Positions 22,556 through 38,738 of a stretch of DNA of 64,000 nucleotides are shown in pieces. The first letter of the stretch is position 1; each line of letters starts with the position of its first letter. The position numbers were made by a program, and so were the translations under genes. The notes beneath the pieces were generated by a model, which made no database searches, was not told the origin of the DNA, and worked only from the letters and a program-made list of their open reading frames with translations. The stretch comes from Prochlorococcus sp. scB243_495L20 (GTDB lineage: Bacteria; Cyanobacteriota; Cyanobacteriia; PCC-6307; Cyanobiaceae), in assembly GCA_000634215.1 (NCBI GenBank), contig JFLX01000001.1, positions 474,732 through 538,731 on the forward strand. Direction: 5' to 3'.

Positions 22556-23224
22556 TTAATTTTTATTTTCGATTATCTGTGGTTTGATAATTATCGTTTG
22601 TTTATCTATTACCGCAATTTCTGGATAATAATTTTTGGGTTTATCCTTTGGTCCTATAGCTATCACATCTGCAATTCTCAACTGTAAAGGGTTTAGATAA
22701 AGTGATGCAATAGATGCATTTTTATTTCCACTTTTACCTGCAAATGCTATCCCTAGTAATTTGCCCCAAACATAAATATTTTTCTTAGCGGAAACTATTG
22801 CTCCTGGATTAACGTCTCCAATAATGCATAGGTTTCCATTTGAAGATATTCTTTCACCGGATCGTACTGTCCCTTTGTGAAGAATATCGTCTTTCTTTTT
22901 TGAATTTAACGATAGTAACTTTTTTTTAATCTCTTGCTCTTTAATAAAAACTGAATCAATTTTTAAAGACTTCCCACTTAACACTGTATTTCTATTATTT
23001 GAGTAAATGCGCAAAGAACAAACATTAATTTTGTTAAGATGAGTTTTTAATTTTGCTAATTGATGAGAACTTATTGACTCGCTGACAGCAAAAATTTTTG
23101 CTTCTAAAGGCTCCTTGATGGAAGAAAACCTTTTGAAAGTTTCATGGATATTGATATTATCTAAATCTAATGAAGAAAAAATCTCTAAATATTCACAATT
23201 AGTATTTTTTAAAACGATTTCCAT
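22556..23224 (-). CDS. minC: Septum site-determining protein MinC
   Basis: GTVRSGERISSNGNLCIIGDVNPGAIVSAKKNIYVWGKLLGIAFAG. Confidence 0.95.
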   Translation of the reverse strand: MEIVLKNTNCEYLEIFSSLDLDNINIHETFKRFSSIKEPLEAKIFAVSESISSHQLAKLKTHLNKINVCSLRIYSNNRNTVLSGKSLKIDSVFIKEQEIKKKLLSLNSKKKDDILHKGTVRSGERISSNGNLCIIGDVNPGAIVSAKKNIYVWGKLLGIAFAGKSGNKNASIASLYLNPLQLRIADVIAIGPKDKPKNYYPEIAVIDKQTIIIKPQIIENKN

Positions 23225-23234
23225 TGAATTAAAT

Positions 23235-24515
23235 CTAGGAATTGTTTTTTATTGATGAAATTTCATTTTTAATTTCATTTTTAATGATATCTGGATAAAT
23301 AATAAAAGAGCTTTCCTCAGATCTCATTAAAGTTTTTATTAATGCAGAACTATTTTCTAATGCTATTTGATGAGTGCCGTCCCATATTTTTAGCGCATTA
23401 TTAGATTCAAAACCTTTAAAAGTTTTTTCCTTAATCCCACAAAATATTTCTGAATCATAACCATTCTTTTCACATAATTTTGTGGTAAATGCAAGTATTT
23501 TTAATCTATTTACCTTACTTAAAAAACTTATGTCTGATGCCTTTAATAAATCTCTGTCAATAAACATTTTGCATAGTGTAGAAAGTGGCTCAAAAGATTC
23601 ATCTTTCCATCTAATCAAATGATAATAAAAAGTTATATCATCATTTCTTATGAAATCATAAAAATCAACCTTTGAAGGTAAAAAAATCCATTTATATAGA
23701 GAATTATCTAACCAAATATTCTTTTCATAATTATGTTTTATTGTGTGTAATATTTTTTCTAGGATCCATGTTGATATTTCATTTATCTTGTGGTTGTAAA
23801 TAGTTCTATACATCAAGTTTCTAAGAACAAGGAAATGCTCAATAGCGATCACTCCTTTTGGTTTGATTCCAATATTCCCATCAGGTGAAAAGGTAAGAGC
23901 TGAAATTATTCTCTCTAAATCAACTAAACCATAATTAGTACCTGTGTTGTAACTATCTCGTAAAAGATAATCGAGACGATCGCAATCAATCTCACTACTT
24001 ATCAATGTTTTTAAAGGTTTTGAAAATAGTTGTTTTGATTGAAATAATTCACAAATTTTTCTGGGTAAATCCTTCTCATACTTTTCGAGGATTGAATTTA
24101 TTGGAGAATAATTTTTAACTAAATTTTCAGACCATTGTTCGTGATCATGCTCGAATATTGTTTCGCTGGTATGGCTTAAAGGTCCATGACCTAAATCATG
24201 TAGTAGAGCTGCTCCATAAAGAACAAATTTATTTTCACAAAATGAAGATTTACTTTCAATTAATCTCTTGAAAATTTTTCTAGCTATACAAAAAACACCA
24301 ATTGAGTGAGTAAATCTACTTGATTCTGCACCATGAAAAAGTAATGATGCCGCCCCAAGTTGTTTTATTCTTCTTAGTCTTTGAAAAGCGACTGTATCAA
24401 TTAATTCCATAATCATTAATTCTTCTGGCTTTCCTCCATCAAATACTATTTCTTTATGAATTGGGTCATGAAAAATTCTTTTAATACTCATATTTTTAAG
24501 ATTTTTTATTTTCAA
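23235..24515 (-). CDS. HD superfamily phosphohydrolase
   Basis: IFHDPIHKEIVFD...QRLRRIKQLG...FTHSIGV...LLHDLGHGPLSHTSE...SEIDCDRLDYLLRDSYNTG. Confidence 0.9.
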   Translation of the reverse strand: MKIKNLKNMSIKRIFHDPIHKEIVFDGGKPEELMIMELIDTVAFQRLRRIKQLGAASLLFHGAESSRFTHSIGVFCIARKIFKRLIESKSSFCENKFVLYGAALLHDLGHGPLSHTSETIFEHDHEQWSENLVKNYSPINSILEKYEKDLPRKICELFQSKQLFSKPLKTLISSEIDCDRLDYLLRDSYNTGTNYGLVDLERIISALTFSPDGNIGIKPKGVIAIEHFLVLRNLMYRTIYNHKINEISTWILEKILHTIKHNYEKNIWLDNSLYKWIFLPSKVDFYDFIRNDDITFYYHLIRWKDESFEPLSTLCKMFIDRDLLKASDISFLSKVNRLKILAFTTKLCEKNGYDSEIFCGIKEKTFKGFESNNALKIWDGTHQIALENSSALIKTLMRSEESSFIIYPDIIKNEIKNEISSIKNNS

Positions 24516-24518
24516 TCT

Positions 24519-25835
24519 TTAGCCATTTAAAGATTTAATTTCTTCATTGTTTAATTCAATTGTTTGAACTGGAACTTCTTCTTTTTCTAGAAGCGGCCCT
24601 AAAAATAATTCCGCATTCCTCACCCATTTATCGTCATTACTTCCATAATCACTTGCATCAGGTAGATCAAGTAATTTGTCAGGTGTTATACCTTGGCCTT
24701 GAATATTATTGCCATCTGGTGTTAAGTAACTAGCCACTGTTATAGCAATACCACTATCTTCTCCCAAACTTTTAAGGGATTGAATTAAACCTTTACCGTA
24801 AGTTTGTTCTCCCATAAGAATTGACCTCTCATTATCTTTTAGAGAACCAGCAAGTATTTCACTGGCACTTGCAGTGCCTTTATTTACTAAAGTCACCATT
24901 GGTCCATCAAAAGATGTCTCTTTTTGAGAAATAATTGCATCTTTGATTCCATTTCTATCTTTTGTCTCGACTACTGGTTTCTCACTCAATAATGAGTCTG
25001 CAACTGCAATACCTGAGCTTACTAGTCCCCCTGAATTATTTCTAAGATCCAAGATTAAGCCCTCAACCTCTTTCTCTTTTAACTCTTGAAGAGCCTCTTC
25101 AACTTTTTTGGGTACGCTTTCGCTAAATTGAGTTATCCTCAAATATCCTATTGTGTGAGAATCGTCTCTTAATCTTTTTGTTCTAACTGGTCTGAGATCT
25201 ACTGATCTCCTCTCTAAATCAACTTCCCTAATTTCTCCGGATTCCGTAGAAAATTCAACTAAAACTTTTGTCCCTGATTCACCTCTTAACTTAGAGGCAG
25301 TACTTGCAAGCCCTAATTTTTCTGATGAGATTCCATCCACTGTCTCGATAATGTCCCCGCTTACTATTCCAGCTTCTTCAGCTGGCGACCCCCCAAGAGT
25401 GGAAATAACTTTAACTTTATTTTTATCATCTTCACCTAATTGAAGCCCAACACCATTAATTTCACTCCCAAAATTACTTGATTTCAGTAATTCATAATCT
25501 TTGGGGCGTAAAACTCTAGTGTAGGGATCGTCTAGAGGTCTTAACATGTCTTCAATTGCGGAATAAGCCTCTTCACTTGTTTCAATTTGTTTCTGTAACG
25601 TTTTTTGTCTAATTCTTTTCCATTGGATTTCATCAAACTTTTCTGGATCATAAAAACCTTCGTTTACCAAGGTCCAAGCGTCAAGTACTAATTGCCTGCT
25701 ATCACTGAGAGCATCCACTCTCTCAATCCACAAAAAATTGATAGAAAAAACGATGATCATTGAGGCAGTGATCACTGTTTTGAATGTTAAAAGTTTGTTA
25801 AAAGATGAATTCATTGGGTTAAGTGTTAACACCAA
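24519..25835 (-). CDS. ctpA: Carboxyl-terminal processing protease
   Basis: PDZ plus S41: [40 protein letters not shown]. Confidence 0.93.
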   Translation of the reverse strand: MVLTLNPMNSSFNKLLTFKTVITASMIIVFSINFLWIERVDALSDSRQLVLDAWTLVNEGFYDPEKFDEIQWKRIRQKTLQKQIETSEEAYSAIEDMLRPLDDPYTRVLRPKDYELLKSSNFGSEINGVGLQLGEDDKNKVKVISTLGGSPAEEAGIVSGDIIETVDGISSEKLGLASTASKLRGESGTKVLVEFSTESGEIREVDLERRSVDLRPVRTKRLRDDSHTIGYLRITQFSESVPKKVEEALQELKEKEVEGLILDLRNNSGGLVSSGIAVADSLLSEKPVVETKDRNGIKDAIISQKETSFDGPMVTLVNKGTASASEILAGSLKDNERSILMGEQTYGKGLIQSLKSLGEDSGIAITVASYLTPDGNNIQGQGITPDKLLDLPDASDYGSNDDKWVRNAELFLGPLLEKEEVPVQTIELNNEEIKSLNG

Positions 25836-25885
25836 GTATAAGAATTTTAAGTAAGCTCTTTATATCAAAGCTAATTTTTTTTTGG

Positions 25886-26542
25886 ATGGCGAATTCTTCA
25901 TCTGTTTATGACTGGTTTCAAGAAAGGCTTGAAATCCAAGACATAACTGACGACGTAACTTCCAAGTACGTACCCCCTCACGTAAATATTTTTTATTGTT
26001 TAGGAGGCATAACTTTAGTATGCTTCTTAATTCAATTTGCAACAGGTTTTGCAATGACTTTTTACTATAAGCCTACTGTTACGCAAGCTTATAGTTCAGT
26101 CAGTTATTTAATGACCGATGTAAGTTTTGGATGGTTAATAAGATCTGTGCATAGATGGAGTGCATCAATGATGGTTTTGATGTTAATCCTTCATGTTTTT
26201 AGGGTTTATCTTACCGGAGGATTTAAAAGACCAAGAGAATTAACTTGGGTTACAGGTGTTGTAATGGCAGTGATAACTGTCGCTTTTGGAGTGACAGGGT
26301 ACTCCCTACCTTGGGATCAAGTAGGTTATTGGGCAGTTAAAATTGTTTCAGGTGTTCCCGCTGCAATTCCAGTAATTGGCGACTTTATGGTTGAACTTCT
26401 AAGAGGTGGAGAAAGTGTTGGGCAATCTACTTTAACCAGATTTTATAGCCTTCATACTTTTGTATTGCCATGGTCATTGGCAGTTTTCATGTTGATGCAT
26501 TTTTTAATGATTCGTAAACAGGGTATTTCAGGTCCTTTATAA
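25886..26542 (+). CDS. petB: Cytochrome b6
   Basis: [41 protein letters not shown]; 218 aa from internal ATG at 25886. Confidence 0.98.
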   Translation: MANSSSVYDWFQERLEIQDITDDVTSKYVPPHVNIFYCLGGITLVCFLIQFATGFAMTFYYKPTVTQAYSSVSYLMTDVSFGWLIRSVHRWSASMMVLMLILHVFRVYLTGGFKRPRELTWVTGVVMAVITVAFGVTGYSLPWDQVGYWAVKIVSGVPAAIPVIGDFMVELLRGGESVGQSTLTRFYSLHTFVLPWSLAVFMLMHFLMIRKQGISGPL

Positions 26543-26575
26543 ACTCTTATACTTAAACCATTATTAGTTCTCCAT

Positions 26576-27058
26576 ATGTCTACATTAAAAAAACCAGATC
26601 TTTCTGATCCAAAATTGAGAGCAAAGTTAGCTAAAGGTATGGGCCATAACTATTATGGTGAACCAGCTTGGCCAAATGATCTACTATATATCTTCCCGGT
26701 AGTTATCTTAGGAACTATTGCCTGCGTTGTTGGATTAGCAGTTCTTGACCCTGCAATGTTGGGAGACAAAGCTAATCCCTTCGCAACACCTCTGGAAATA
26801 CTTCCTGAATGGTACCTCTATCCAGTTTTTCAAATACTTAGAGTAGTTCCTAATAAACTTCTTGGTATCGCACTACAAACATTGATTCCACTCGGATTAA
26901 TGATTTTACCCTTTATCGAAAACGTTAATAAATTCTCTAACCCATTTAGAAGACCAATAGCAATGTCTATTTTCTTGTTCGGAACTTTTCTAACCATATA
27001 CCTTGGAATTGGAGCATGTTTGCCAATTGATAAATCACTTACTTTAGGATTATTTTAA
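26576..27058 (+). CDS. petD: Cytochrome b6f complex subunit IV
   Basis: [46 protein letters not shown]. Confidence 0.98.
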   Translation: MSTLKKPDLSDPKLRAKLAKGMGHNYYGEPAWPNDLLYIFPVVILGTIACVVGLAVLDPAMLGDKANPFATPLEILPEWYLYPVFQILRVVPNKLLGIALQTLIPLGLMILPFIENVNKFSNPFRRPIAMSIFLFGTFLTIYLGIGACLPIDKSLTLGLF

Positions 27059-27060
27059 AC

Positions 27061-28500
27061 TTAAATTTTAAACATATCTAAATCGTTATTTTCATTTCTT
27101 AGGAAATGATTCATTAGTAAAAATCCAACAATTGTCCAAGTTTGATACGTCCTTGATTGTTGTCCAACCCAAGTACCTGTAGGACCATCAAAATATTCTG
27201 CCCATTCTTGCTTAGGTAATTGATTGAGTTGACACCAATATGATTCCTCTATTAAAGATTTCATCTCTTCCATGAGAATCACATCATCAGAACCATGATG
27301 TTTTTGATGTAATAGGACAGCCGTACCAAAAAACCAAAGTAAACTTGGCCAATGACCACCGTTATGGTAACTCCAAGGCCAATTCTTTGGATCAGATCCA
27401 GTTTTATTTTGCCATTCCTCGACATCCATATGAGGATGACAAATTCTCATAGGCATTTGAGCCATCAAATGCTGTCTGTTATGTAAAACTAATCTAAATA
27501 AAGCTCTTTGTTCTTCCGGAGGCAGTACTCCGAACATACATGCTAAAGAATTACCTAAACTGTAAAATCGAAAGTCAGGCCTTCCTGTCCTAATATTTCC
27601 TATTAAGTAACCACCTCTATTCTCTAACCAATCCTGTAGCCATGAGGGAACCACTTGAGGTTGAACGTTAAATTCATTGAAGTGTTGATCATCGCCATAC
27701 TGCTCAGTTGGCCTTCTTCTTAAAATTTGCATTGTTTGACTGGTAACCCAATAATGCTTTAAAAGAAAACTTCCTAAATCCTTAACCCATTGATTTGTAA
27801 GTATAAGTCTTTGGTCTAGAAGTCTACTAACATGATCTGCTCTACTTAATTCCATTAAGTTAATACAACTTTTTAAACATCCATGAAGTAAAACTTCAAC
27901 TTCTAGGGGTGCTCCCCATACATCCATAGGTCTATCAATCATAAATGCGCAATCTGGAACAAAAAGTACTGGAGTACCCTCAAATGTTGGATGCAGAACT
28001 AGATCTAGTAGAAGTTGAATACCTCTTTGGACGCTTTGACTTTTTCCAAAGGCATAATCACCGCTTTTATTGACATAATACCAACATAAAATGGGCCACC
28101 ATAAACTTGCATCAGCTGAAGTAATCCTCCCTATTGATCTCTGACCATAGTCTCCAATGAGCTGTCCATTTTCTTCTACGAAACTAGTAGGAAATACACC
28201 ACGCGTTTGGTAATTAGAGCTTTGTAATTCAAGACACACAGTTAGAAACTTTTTGACAATTTCGTACCGTTTTTGGGTAATGAGGTAAATCATTACAGGA
28301 ACATTGTCTCTTAAAAATATTTCTCCGTAATTTAATTTTTTATTTTTTGTTGGGTGTTCTAGTGCAGCAACGCTTCCCACTAACTCGCCTGATATTTCAA
28401 CCAAAGTCTTTTCGAAGTGTTTTTTTGCATTTGTTACAATTTTCTCTTCATCAGAACTTGGTCTTACTCTTAAATTTTTTTGACTAAATCTTTCTGCCAT
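27061..28500 (-). CDS. Neutral/alkaline invertase (GH100)
   Basis: NYGEIFLRDNVPVMIYLI, IGRITSADASLWWPILCWYY, MDVWGAPLEVEVLL, SYHNGGHWPSLLW. Confidence 0.92.
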   Translation of the reverse strand: MAERFSQKNLRVRPSSDEEKIVTNAKKHFEKTLVEISGELVGSVAALEHPTKNKKLNYGEIFLRDNVPVMIYLITQKRYEIVKKFLTVCLELQSSNYQTRGVFPTSFVEENGQLIGDYGQRSIGRITSADASLWWPILCWYYVNKSGDYAFGKSQSVQRGIQLLLDLVLHPTFEGTPVLFVPDCAFMIDRPMDVWGAPLEVEVLLHGCLKSCINLMELSRADHVSRLLDQRLILTNQWVKDLGSFLLKHYWVTSQTMQILRRRPTEQYGDDQHFNEFNVQPQVVPSWLQDWLENRGGYLIGNIRTGRPDFRFYSLGNSLACMFGVLPPEEQRALFRLVLHNRQHLMAQMPMRICHPHMDVEEWQNKTGSDPKNWPWSYHNGGHWPSLLWFFGTAVLLHQKHHGSDDVILMEEMKSLIEESYWCQLNQLPKQEWAEYFDGPTGTWVGQQSRTYQTWTIVGFLLMNHFLRNENNDLDMFKI

Positions 28501-29106
28501 TTCATTTATATCCCTTTATTTAAGCCTAGTTGTTTAATGAGACTTTGATCAAATAAAAAATTAATAAAAAATTTTTGTATAAAAGGTTGCACAATTACAG
28601 TCGGATGGTTTAGTATTTTCTTCTGGGCAAAAATATTCTTTTTGCATTATTCAAGCAGCTACCTTAAATCTAATTTTTGGTAAATGAGTGAATTCTTTGA
28701 AGATTTGATTTCGATCATTATTTTCAGCCAGAAGAAGGGTTTACCCTTCTAAACGAGTTATCCACTTGTTGTTTAACTCTGCACCTAGAAAATTTAAAAA
28801 CTTAGGAACTGATGCTTTTATTGCGTCAAGAATAATTAAATTTTTTTTAGTTATTTCGAGATGTATATGCAATAAAGGTGTGAGGTCCCGTCAAGAATAT
28901 ATATAAATGTCATCAATTGCTAACTTTTGGCTTTGATGCAAACGGATCTGAGATCTTGGAAAGTCACTTTAGAAATATTTTTAATGTGCACTCAATGTAA
29001 TCCTTAAAATTTAAGGAGGCTGAAGCTAAATTCAGAAACTGAAGTTTTTATTTGGTTAAAGCAATTCAATTTGAGTAGATTTATCTACAAAAGGATTTGA
29101 ACACAA

Positions 29107-30588
<1,482 letters not shown>

Positions 30589-30712
30589 AGGGAGACAACA
30601 AAATGTTTAATATTATTATTTTGTCACCTTAGGTCGATCGGTATCTCACGTTCTTAATTTGTTAAGAATTTCATTTCCTAAGTTTTTCTAGGTCACACCC
30701 ATTATTTTTCCT

Positions 30713-30786
<74 letters not shown>

Positions 30787-30798
30787 TATCTCTATGTT

Positions 30799-30871
30799 GG
30801 GGGTATAGCTCAGTTGGTAGAGCGCCTGCTTTGCAAGCAGGATGTCAGCGGTTCGAGTCCGCTTACCTCCA
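30799..30871 (+). tRNA. tRNA-Ala (TGC)
   Basis: GGGGGTATAGCTCAGTTGGTAGAGCGCCTGCTTTGCAAGCAGGATGTC...TACCTCCA. Confidence 0.98.
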
Positions 30872-31131
30872 CTGATTACCACCTCTTACATAACTGGTAA
30901 AAAGGAAATGTTTTGAGTTGTGATCATTATTCTGAACGAATCTAGCTTCCTAATGAAATCATTAAGATGCTGGACTCATTGAATTAATTTCATTGTTTTC
31001 AGAGAACCTTGACAACTGCATAGATTATTTTTAAAGACAATAAGCATCTTTAATGATGCAGATTTATTATTTGTGCGAATGCATTAATAACAATTCTATT
31101 AAGCTGATGCTTCAATTTTTTGAAGTTATTG

Positions 31132-34007
<2,876 letters not shown>

Positions 34008-34068
34008 TAAACTTAATTTATTGTTTTTAAATATATATTTTTCTATGCAGTTCTCAAGGTTCAAACTA

Positions 34069-34186
34069 TCCTGGTGTTCATGGCGATGTGGAACCACTCC
34101 GATCCATCTCGAACTCGGTTGTGAAACGCATCAGCGGCGAAAATATTTAGGGGGTAGCCCCTTGAGAAAATAGCTCAATGCCAGGT
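34069..34186 (+). rRNA. rrf: 5S ribosomal RNA
   Basis: tcctggtgttcatggcgatgtggaaccactccgatccatctcgaactcggttgtgaaacg...tagctcaatgccagg. Confidence 0.95.
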
Positions 34187-34196
34187 AAAAATATTT

Positions 34197-34234
34197 AAAA
34201 GGGTTTACTTTTTTTGAGTAAGCCCTTTTTTATT
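34197..34234 (+). terminator. rRNA operon terminator
   Basis: aaaagggtttactttttttgagtaagccctttttt hairpin plus T-run. Confidence 0.75.
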
Positions 34235-35108
34235 TTTGGCATTTAGGACACCAATGGGTACTTCTTCCAGTAATTTTTTGTCTTTCAATTAAATTTCCAC
34301 ATTTACGACATTCTTTTCCATTTCTCCTATAGACATTTGTCTGTAAACCAAAATTCCCATTTTCTCCTTCCAAGTCCCTAAAATCACTAAATGTAGTACC
34401 CCCAGATCCTATACTTTTTTTTAATACAGTTACAATTGATTCTTTGAGCTTTATTAACTCATTTTTTTTTATTGTTCGAGCTTCCCTAAAAGGGGAGATG
34501 CCAGCAGAGTATAAACTTTCATCTGCATAAATATTCCCTATACCTGCCACTATTGTTTGATCTAATAAAATAGCTTTTATAGATTTTGTTCTTTTTGAAA
34601 TTACTTTCTTAAGATAATTTGCATCAAAGTCTTTAGAAAATGGCTCTGGTCCTAACGAACCTAATCCTTTAATTATTTTGTTAAGGGAAAGGTCTCTATT
34701 AATCCACCACATTTGACCAAAACTTCTTACGTCAATGTACCTAAGCTCATTATTATTATTATCGAAAAATCTTATTCTTGTATGTTTACAAGGATGAGTT
34801 GAGTTTTCAATAAATTTAAAATACCCAGTCATTCTAAGATGAACTACAAGAAATCCTTTAATTTGTGAATTTTCTAGAGAAAATTGAGCATTCTCATTGT
34901 GAACTTCTTGCAATTGAGCAATTAAATATTTTCCTCTTCTATCCCACTTGTAAATAAGTGAGTTAAGAAGTCCGTTTATGAATTCTTCTTTGTTTGGAGG
35001 GAAAGCAACAGTTGAATCCCTACAAACTTCTACTTTTTTAATAATAAAGTTATTAAGTTTTTGCTCTAAACCTCTACGAACAGTCTCTACTTCAGGTAAT
35101 TCAGGCAA
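34230..35108 (-). CDS. mutM: Formamidopyrimidine-DNA glycosylase
   Basis: [19 protein letters not shown]-terminal zinc finger [26 protein letters not shown]. Confidence 0.97.
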   Translation of the reverse strand: MPELPEVETVRRGLEQKLNNFIIKKVEVCRDSTVAFPPNKEEFINGLLNSLIYKWDRRGKYLIAQLQEVHNENAQFSLENSQIKGFLVVHLRMTGYFKFIENSTHPCKHTRIRFFDNNNNELRYIDVRSFGQMWWINRDLSLNKIIKGLGSLGPEPFSKDFDANYLKKVISKRTKSIKAILLDQTIVAGIGNIYADESLYSAGISPFREARTIKKNELIKLKESIVTVLKKSIGSGGTTFSDFRDLEGENGNFGLQTNVYRRNGKECRKCGNLIERQKITGRSTHWCPKCQK

Positions 35109-35112
35109 TTAT

Positions 35113-35322
35113 TTAAGCTTTCTCTAATTCACTTTCAGCGAAATTATTTGTATTTGCTCCACCATCTGTTCCACTTATCCCTGCGTAATTAACTTTATCG
35201 AATCTGACTACACAGTTATATTTAATACCTGAGGTATCAACTGAAGCAACTTTACCTATTTCATTGTACCAATATGATTCTGGTCTTTTTACTCTTACGA
35301 GATCTCCTCTTGAAATTGCCAT
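35113..35322 (-). CDS. psaE: Photosystem I reaction center subunit IV
   Basis: [66 protein letters not shown]. Confidence 0.97.
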   Translation of the reverse strand: MAISRGDLVRVKRPESYWYNEIGKVASVDTSGIKYNCVVRFDKVNYAGISGTDGGANTNNFAESELEKA

Positions 35323-35402
35323 TACTATTATTTTAACTTTTTGTAGAATAACCCATCATTAATATTCTTAGACAAATTATTCACACATATTAATTAAAAG
35401 TT

Positions 35403-36170
35403 TTAACAAAAATCATTTATTAAATTATTTTCGAATTCTTCTTTAGCAGGCTTACTTCCCCTCCATTTCCTGCCAGGTATTCTTACATCTAATTCATTTG
35501 CATCACAATTGATTGAAAGAATCAGTTTTTTATTTTCTTGATTTAGTACGTTTAAAACTTTTTTACCCTTAATATTTTTATATGATTTACTTTGGATAAT
35601 AATAGGACCATAAATCTTTTTATCTAACTCAAGTAATTCATTATTTTTTTTATTTTCAGTTGTTTTATGATTTTCTGAATTAATGCTGTTCTTTTTTCTT
35701 AATATGAGTTTTTGACCAACTTTTATTGAATCAGGATTATTGAGATTATTAATCTTTATCAGATCGATTACTTTTAAGTTATGTTTGCTTGATATATCAG
35801 TCAGATTTTCACCAGTTTGAACAATATGATAATTATTTATCAAATCAGATTGTTTTGCAAGATTTTCAGTAGATTCAGAAATAATAAGATTTTGGCCAAC
35901 AAAGATATAATTTTTATCTTTTAATTTATTTAATTTAATAATTAAATCTTTATTTATCGAATAGAGTTTTGAAATACTCGATAATGTATCTCCACTTTTT
36001 ACAATATGAATTTTTTTTATTTCAGTTTTTTCTTCATTAATTGATTCGTTATTAGCAAAATTCTCAATTTTATTTTTTGCTGAAAATATTTCTTCTGATT
36101 TTATCAATGAGTGATTTAAAAAATTAATAAATATGGCAATTACTAAAAATGCAAATTTCATAAAACTCAC
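35403..36170 (-). CDS. Exported LysM-domain protein
   Basis: Two LysM repeats: HIVKSGDTLSSISKLYSINKDLIIKLNKLKDKNYIFVGQNLII and YHIVQTGENLTDISSKHNLKVIDLIKINNLNNPDSIKVGQKLIL. Confidence 0.9.
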   Translation of the reverse strand: MSFMKFAFLVIAIFINFLNHSLIKSEEIFSAKNKIENFANNESINEEKTEIKKIHIVKSGDTLSSISKLYSINKDLIIKLNKLKDKNYIFVGQNLIISESTENLAKQSDLINNYHIVQTGENLTDISSKHNLKVIDLIKINNLNNPDSIKVGQKLILRKKNSINSENHKTTENKKNNELLELDKKIYGPIIIQSKSYKNIKGKKVLNVLNQENKKLILSINCDANELDVRIPGRKWRGSKPAKEEFENNLINDFC

Positions 36171-36233
36171 TATTTATTTAAAGATAATCTTTAAATTTAA
36201 AATCGCTAGCTTATTGAAAAGAATTTAAGTAAT

Positions 36234-37625
36234 TTAAATCTGAAAAATAAACTTTAAAAATTTCTTTACTCTTTTGTAGGGAGGATACCGCAGATTTAAA
36301 TCAAATAAAAAACCTTTAAAAGTAATAGATTTTTGATTTGAAAAATTGCGAAACCCCTCTTCACCATGAAATTTACCAATACCACTTTGCCCAACGCCTC
36401 CAAACGGTAAATTTGGAATAAGGACTGGTAACATCACATCATTTATACAAATTGTTCCTGAGCTGGTTACTTTTGAAATATGAGTATGGATTTTTTTATT
36501 GCCTCCAAATAAGTAAATTGCTAAGGGTTTTGATGTTTGACTAATCTGTTTTAAAGCTGATTCCTTATCATTGATCCCAATTACTGGAAGCAGTGAACTG
36601 AATAGTTCTTTCTGCAAAATATCAGTTTCATTTAATTTAGTTCTTAAGATTGTAGGAGATATTTTCAACTTTTTTTTACTAAAACTCCCCCCAAATAAAA
36701 TTCTTTTTTCTTTTTTATATTGTTTGAGAATTTCTACAGTTGATGTAAATTGCTTTTTTTCTAATTTTGATAAGTTTTCGGAAATAATTGGATTTTCTCC
36801 GTAAAAACTTACTATGTATTTCTTTAATTTGTCTATAAAAATATTTTCGATTTCTTTATCTACAAAGATATGATTCGGAGCCATGCAGGATTGACCAGAA
36901 TTAAAAAATTTGCCCCAAATAATTCTTTTTGCAGCTACTTCTAAATTTGCATTCTTGAAGACAATTACAGGATTTGTTCCGCTTAACTCAAGAGTTAATG
37001 GAGTTAAGTTTTTTGAAGCTAATTTCATTATCGATTTTCCAGTTTCAGTACTTCCTGTAAAAAAAATGTGGTCAAAATTTTGTTCAATTAATTTTATAGA
37101 TTGTTTGTAGTCACCCTCTACTGTCACTAGGACATCTTTATGGAAATATTTGGAAGTAAGCTTTTTAATAAGTTTTGAGGTCGCAGGACATTTCTCTGAA
37201 GGTTTTATAACTGCAGTATTTCCGGCTGAGAAAATATTTACCAATGGCTTTAAAACATAAAGTAATGGATAATTATAAGGACCAAGAATTAAGACACATC
37301 CAAGAGGTTCATAAATAACTTGGGAGGATGATGGAAATAGATAAAAAGGTGTATCAATCTTTTTTGGTCGCATCCAAGAATTGAGTTTCTTTTTTATGAG
37401 TGAAATTTCTTCTTTCACTAAAAGGATTTCTGAAAGCCCTTCAATTTCAGATTTGCCGAGATCAACAAAAAGTGATTTAATAATCTCTTTTTTATTTTCA
37501 TCCAAAAGTTTAGAAACTATATTGATATGATGGAACCGCCAGTTTATATCTTCAGTTTTACCAGTGAGAACTGTATTTTTTAATTTATAAATGTCTTCTA
37601 AATGAAATTTATCAGAAATTTTCAT
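36234..37625 (-). CDS. Aldehyde dehydrogenase family protein
   Basis: LGPYNYPLLYVLKPLVNIFSAGNTAVIKPSE, FFTGSTETGKSIM, LELSGTNPVIVF, NSGQSCMAPNHIFV. Confidence 0.94.
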   Translation of the reverse strand: MKISDKFHLEDIYKLKNTVLTGKTEDINWRFHHINIVSKLLDENKKEIIKSLFVDLGKSEIEGLSEILLVKEEISLIKKKLNSWMRPKKIDTPFYLFPSSSQVIYEPLGCVLILGPYNYPLLYVLKPLVNIFSAGNTAVIKPSEKCPATSKLIKKLTSKYFHKDVLVTVEGDYKQSIKLIEQNFDHIFFTGSTETGKSIMKLASKNLTPLTLELSGTNPVIVFKNANLEVAAKRIIWGKFFNSGQSCMAPNHIFVDKEIENIFIDKLKKYIVSFYGENPIISENLSKLEKKQFTSTVEILKQYKKEKRILFGGSFSKKKLKISPTILRTKLNETDILQKELFSSLLPVIGINDKESALKQISQTSKPLAIYLFGGNKKIHTHISKVTSSGTICINDVMLPVLIPNLPFGGVGQSGIGKFHGEEGFRNFSNQKSITFKGFLFDLNLRYPPYKRVKKFLKFIFQI

Positions 37626-37781
37626 TTTTTACCTTTGAATAGTATTAAATATATCAGAGGATAAATTGTAAATAACTAAGGTTTTTAGGCAATTAAATCA
37701 AAACGAATGATTTATGAGAAATAATCAAATTTATTAATATTGCCTTTAAAAATTCAAATTTTTCTTGGTTAGTATATTTCT

Positions 37782-38672
37782 ATGAGGGAAAATTTTTCAA
37801 TTAGATTGATATCTATAAATGAAATCACAGAAGTCACAAACTGGGCAAGGTTAGAAGGATTTTCTCCAGGAATGGATGACGTATCAATTTATAGAAATAC
37901 CGATAAACAAGGCGTATGGGTAGCTTGTCTAGACAATAATCCTATAGGCTCTATCGCTTGTATAAAATATAATTCCTCGTATGGTTTTATAGGTTTATTT
38001 ATCGTTAAAAAAGAATTCCGAAATAATGGATATGGAGTGAGTTTATGGAAACATGCCCTCGAATATTTGAAAAATGTTGATTGTATTGGTCTTGAGGCTG
38101 CCCCAGATAGATTAAATGATTACGCAAAGTGGGGGTTTAGAAAATCTTCCATTACAAATCGATGGAAATTAAATGGTTCTAAAGATTTGCCATTGAGAAA
38201 TTTCTATAAAGATCAATTTCATTCTTTTGAAGTTGTCCCGGGTAATAAAATTTCTTCTGAATCAGTCTTAATTTATGATGATCAAAGAGAACCTAGTCCC
38301 AGACCACATTTTCTAAATGACTGGTTGAAAAATTCCCATGGTAATGTAAGTGCAATTGTCGATAATAATGGGATGTGCCATGGATTTGGCAGGATAAGAC
38401 CTTGTGTTTTGGAGGATAATGAGCAAGGCTGGAGAATTGGCCCACTTTTAGCGGATACTCCACCACTTGCTGAATTATTAATAAGGGAGTTAGTTGGTGA
38501 TTTAGATGCTCAAATCTTATTGGATTGCTCTAATCTGAACCCTTATGCAAATTACCTTTTATCAAGTTTGGGATTTGAGGAAATATCAAAAACTTACAGA
38601 ATGTATAAAGGCATTCAACCTCCCTGCCCTATGAATCAAGTATATGGACTTGCCTGCTTGGAACTGGGTTGA
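37782..38672 (+). CDS. GNAT-family N-acetyltransferase
   Basis: GFIGLFIVKKEFRNNGYGVSLWKHALEYLK acetyl-CoA motif; DYAKWGFRKS. Confidence 0.87.
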   Translation: MRENFSIRLISINEITEVTNWARLEGFSPGMDDVSIYRNTDKQGVWVACLDNNPIGSIACIKYNSSYGFIGLFIVKKEFRNNGYGVSLWKHALEYLKNVDCIGLEAAPDRLNDYAKWGFRKSSITNRWKLNGSKDLPLRNFYKDQFHSFEVVPGNKISSESVLIYDDQREPSPRPHFLNDWLKNSHGNVSAIVDNNGMCHGFGRIRPCVLEDNEQGWRIGPLLADTPPLAELLIRELVGDLDAQILLDCSNLNPYANYLLSSLGFEEISKTYRMYKGIQPPCPMNQVYGLACLELG

Positions 38673-38738
38673 TTTCCTTTAAAGCGTTCATTTCCCCTTT
38701 TGTTTCTGTAATACTGAATGAAGTTTCTTTGATTAAGA

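Noticed and set aside
19919-26054. Antisense ORFs 19919-20104, 21299-21535, 22266-22490, 25860-26054
   Set aside because: Each is embedded opposite a confidently assigned gene (prmC, minE, minD, petB).
36571-37110. Plus-strand ORFs in the aldehyde dehydrogenase region
   Set aside because: Antisense to a well-supported ALDH gene.
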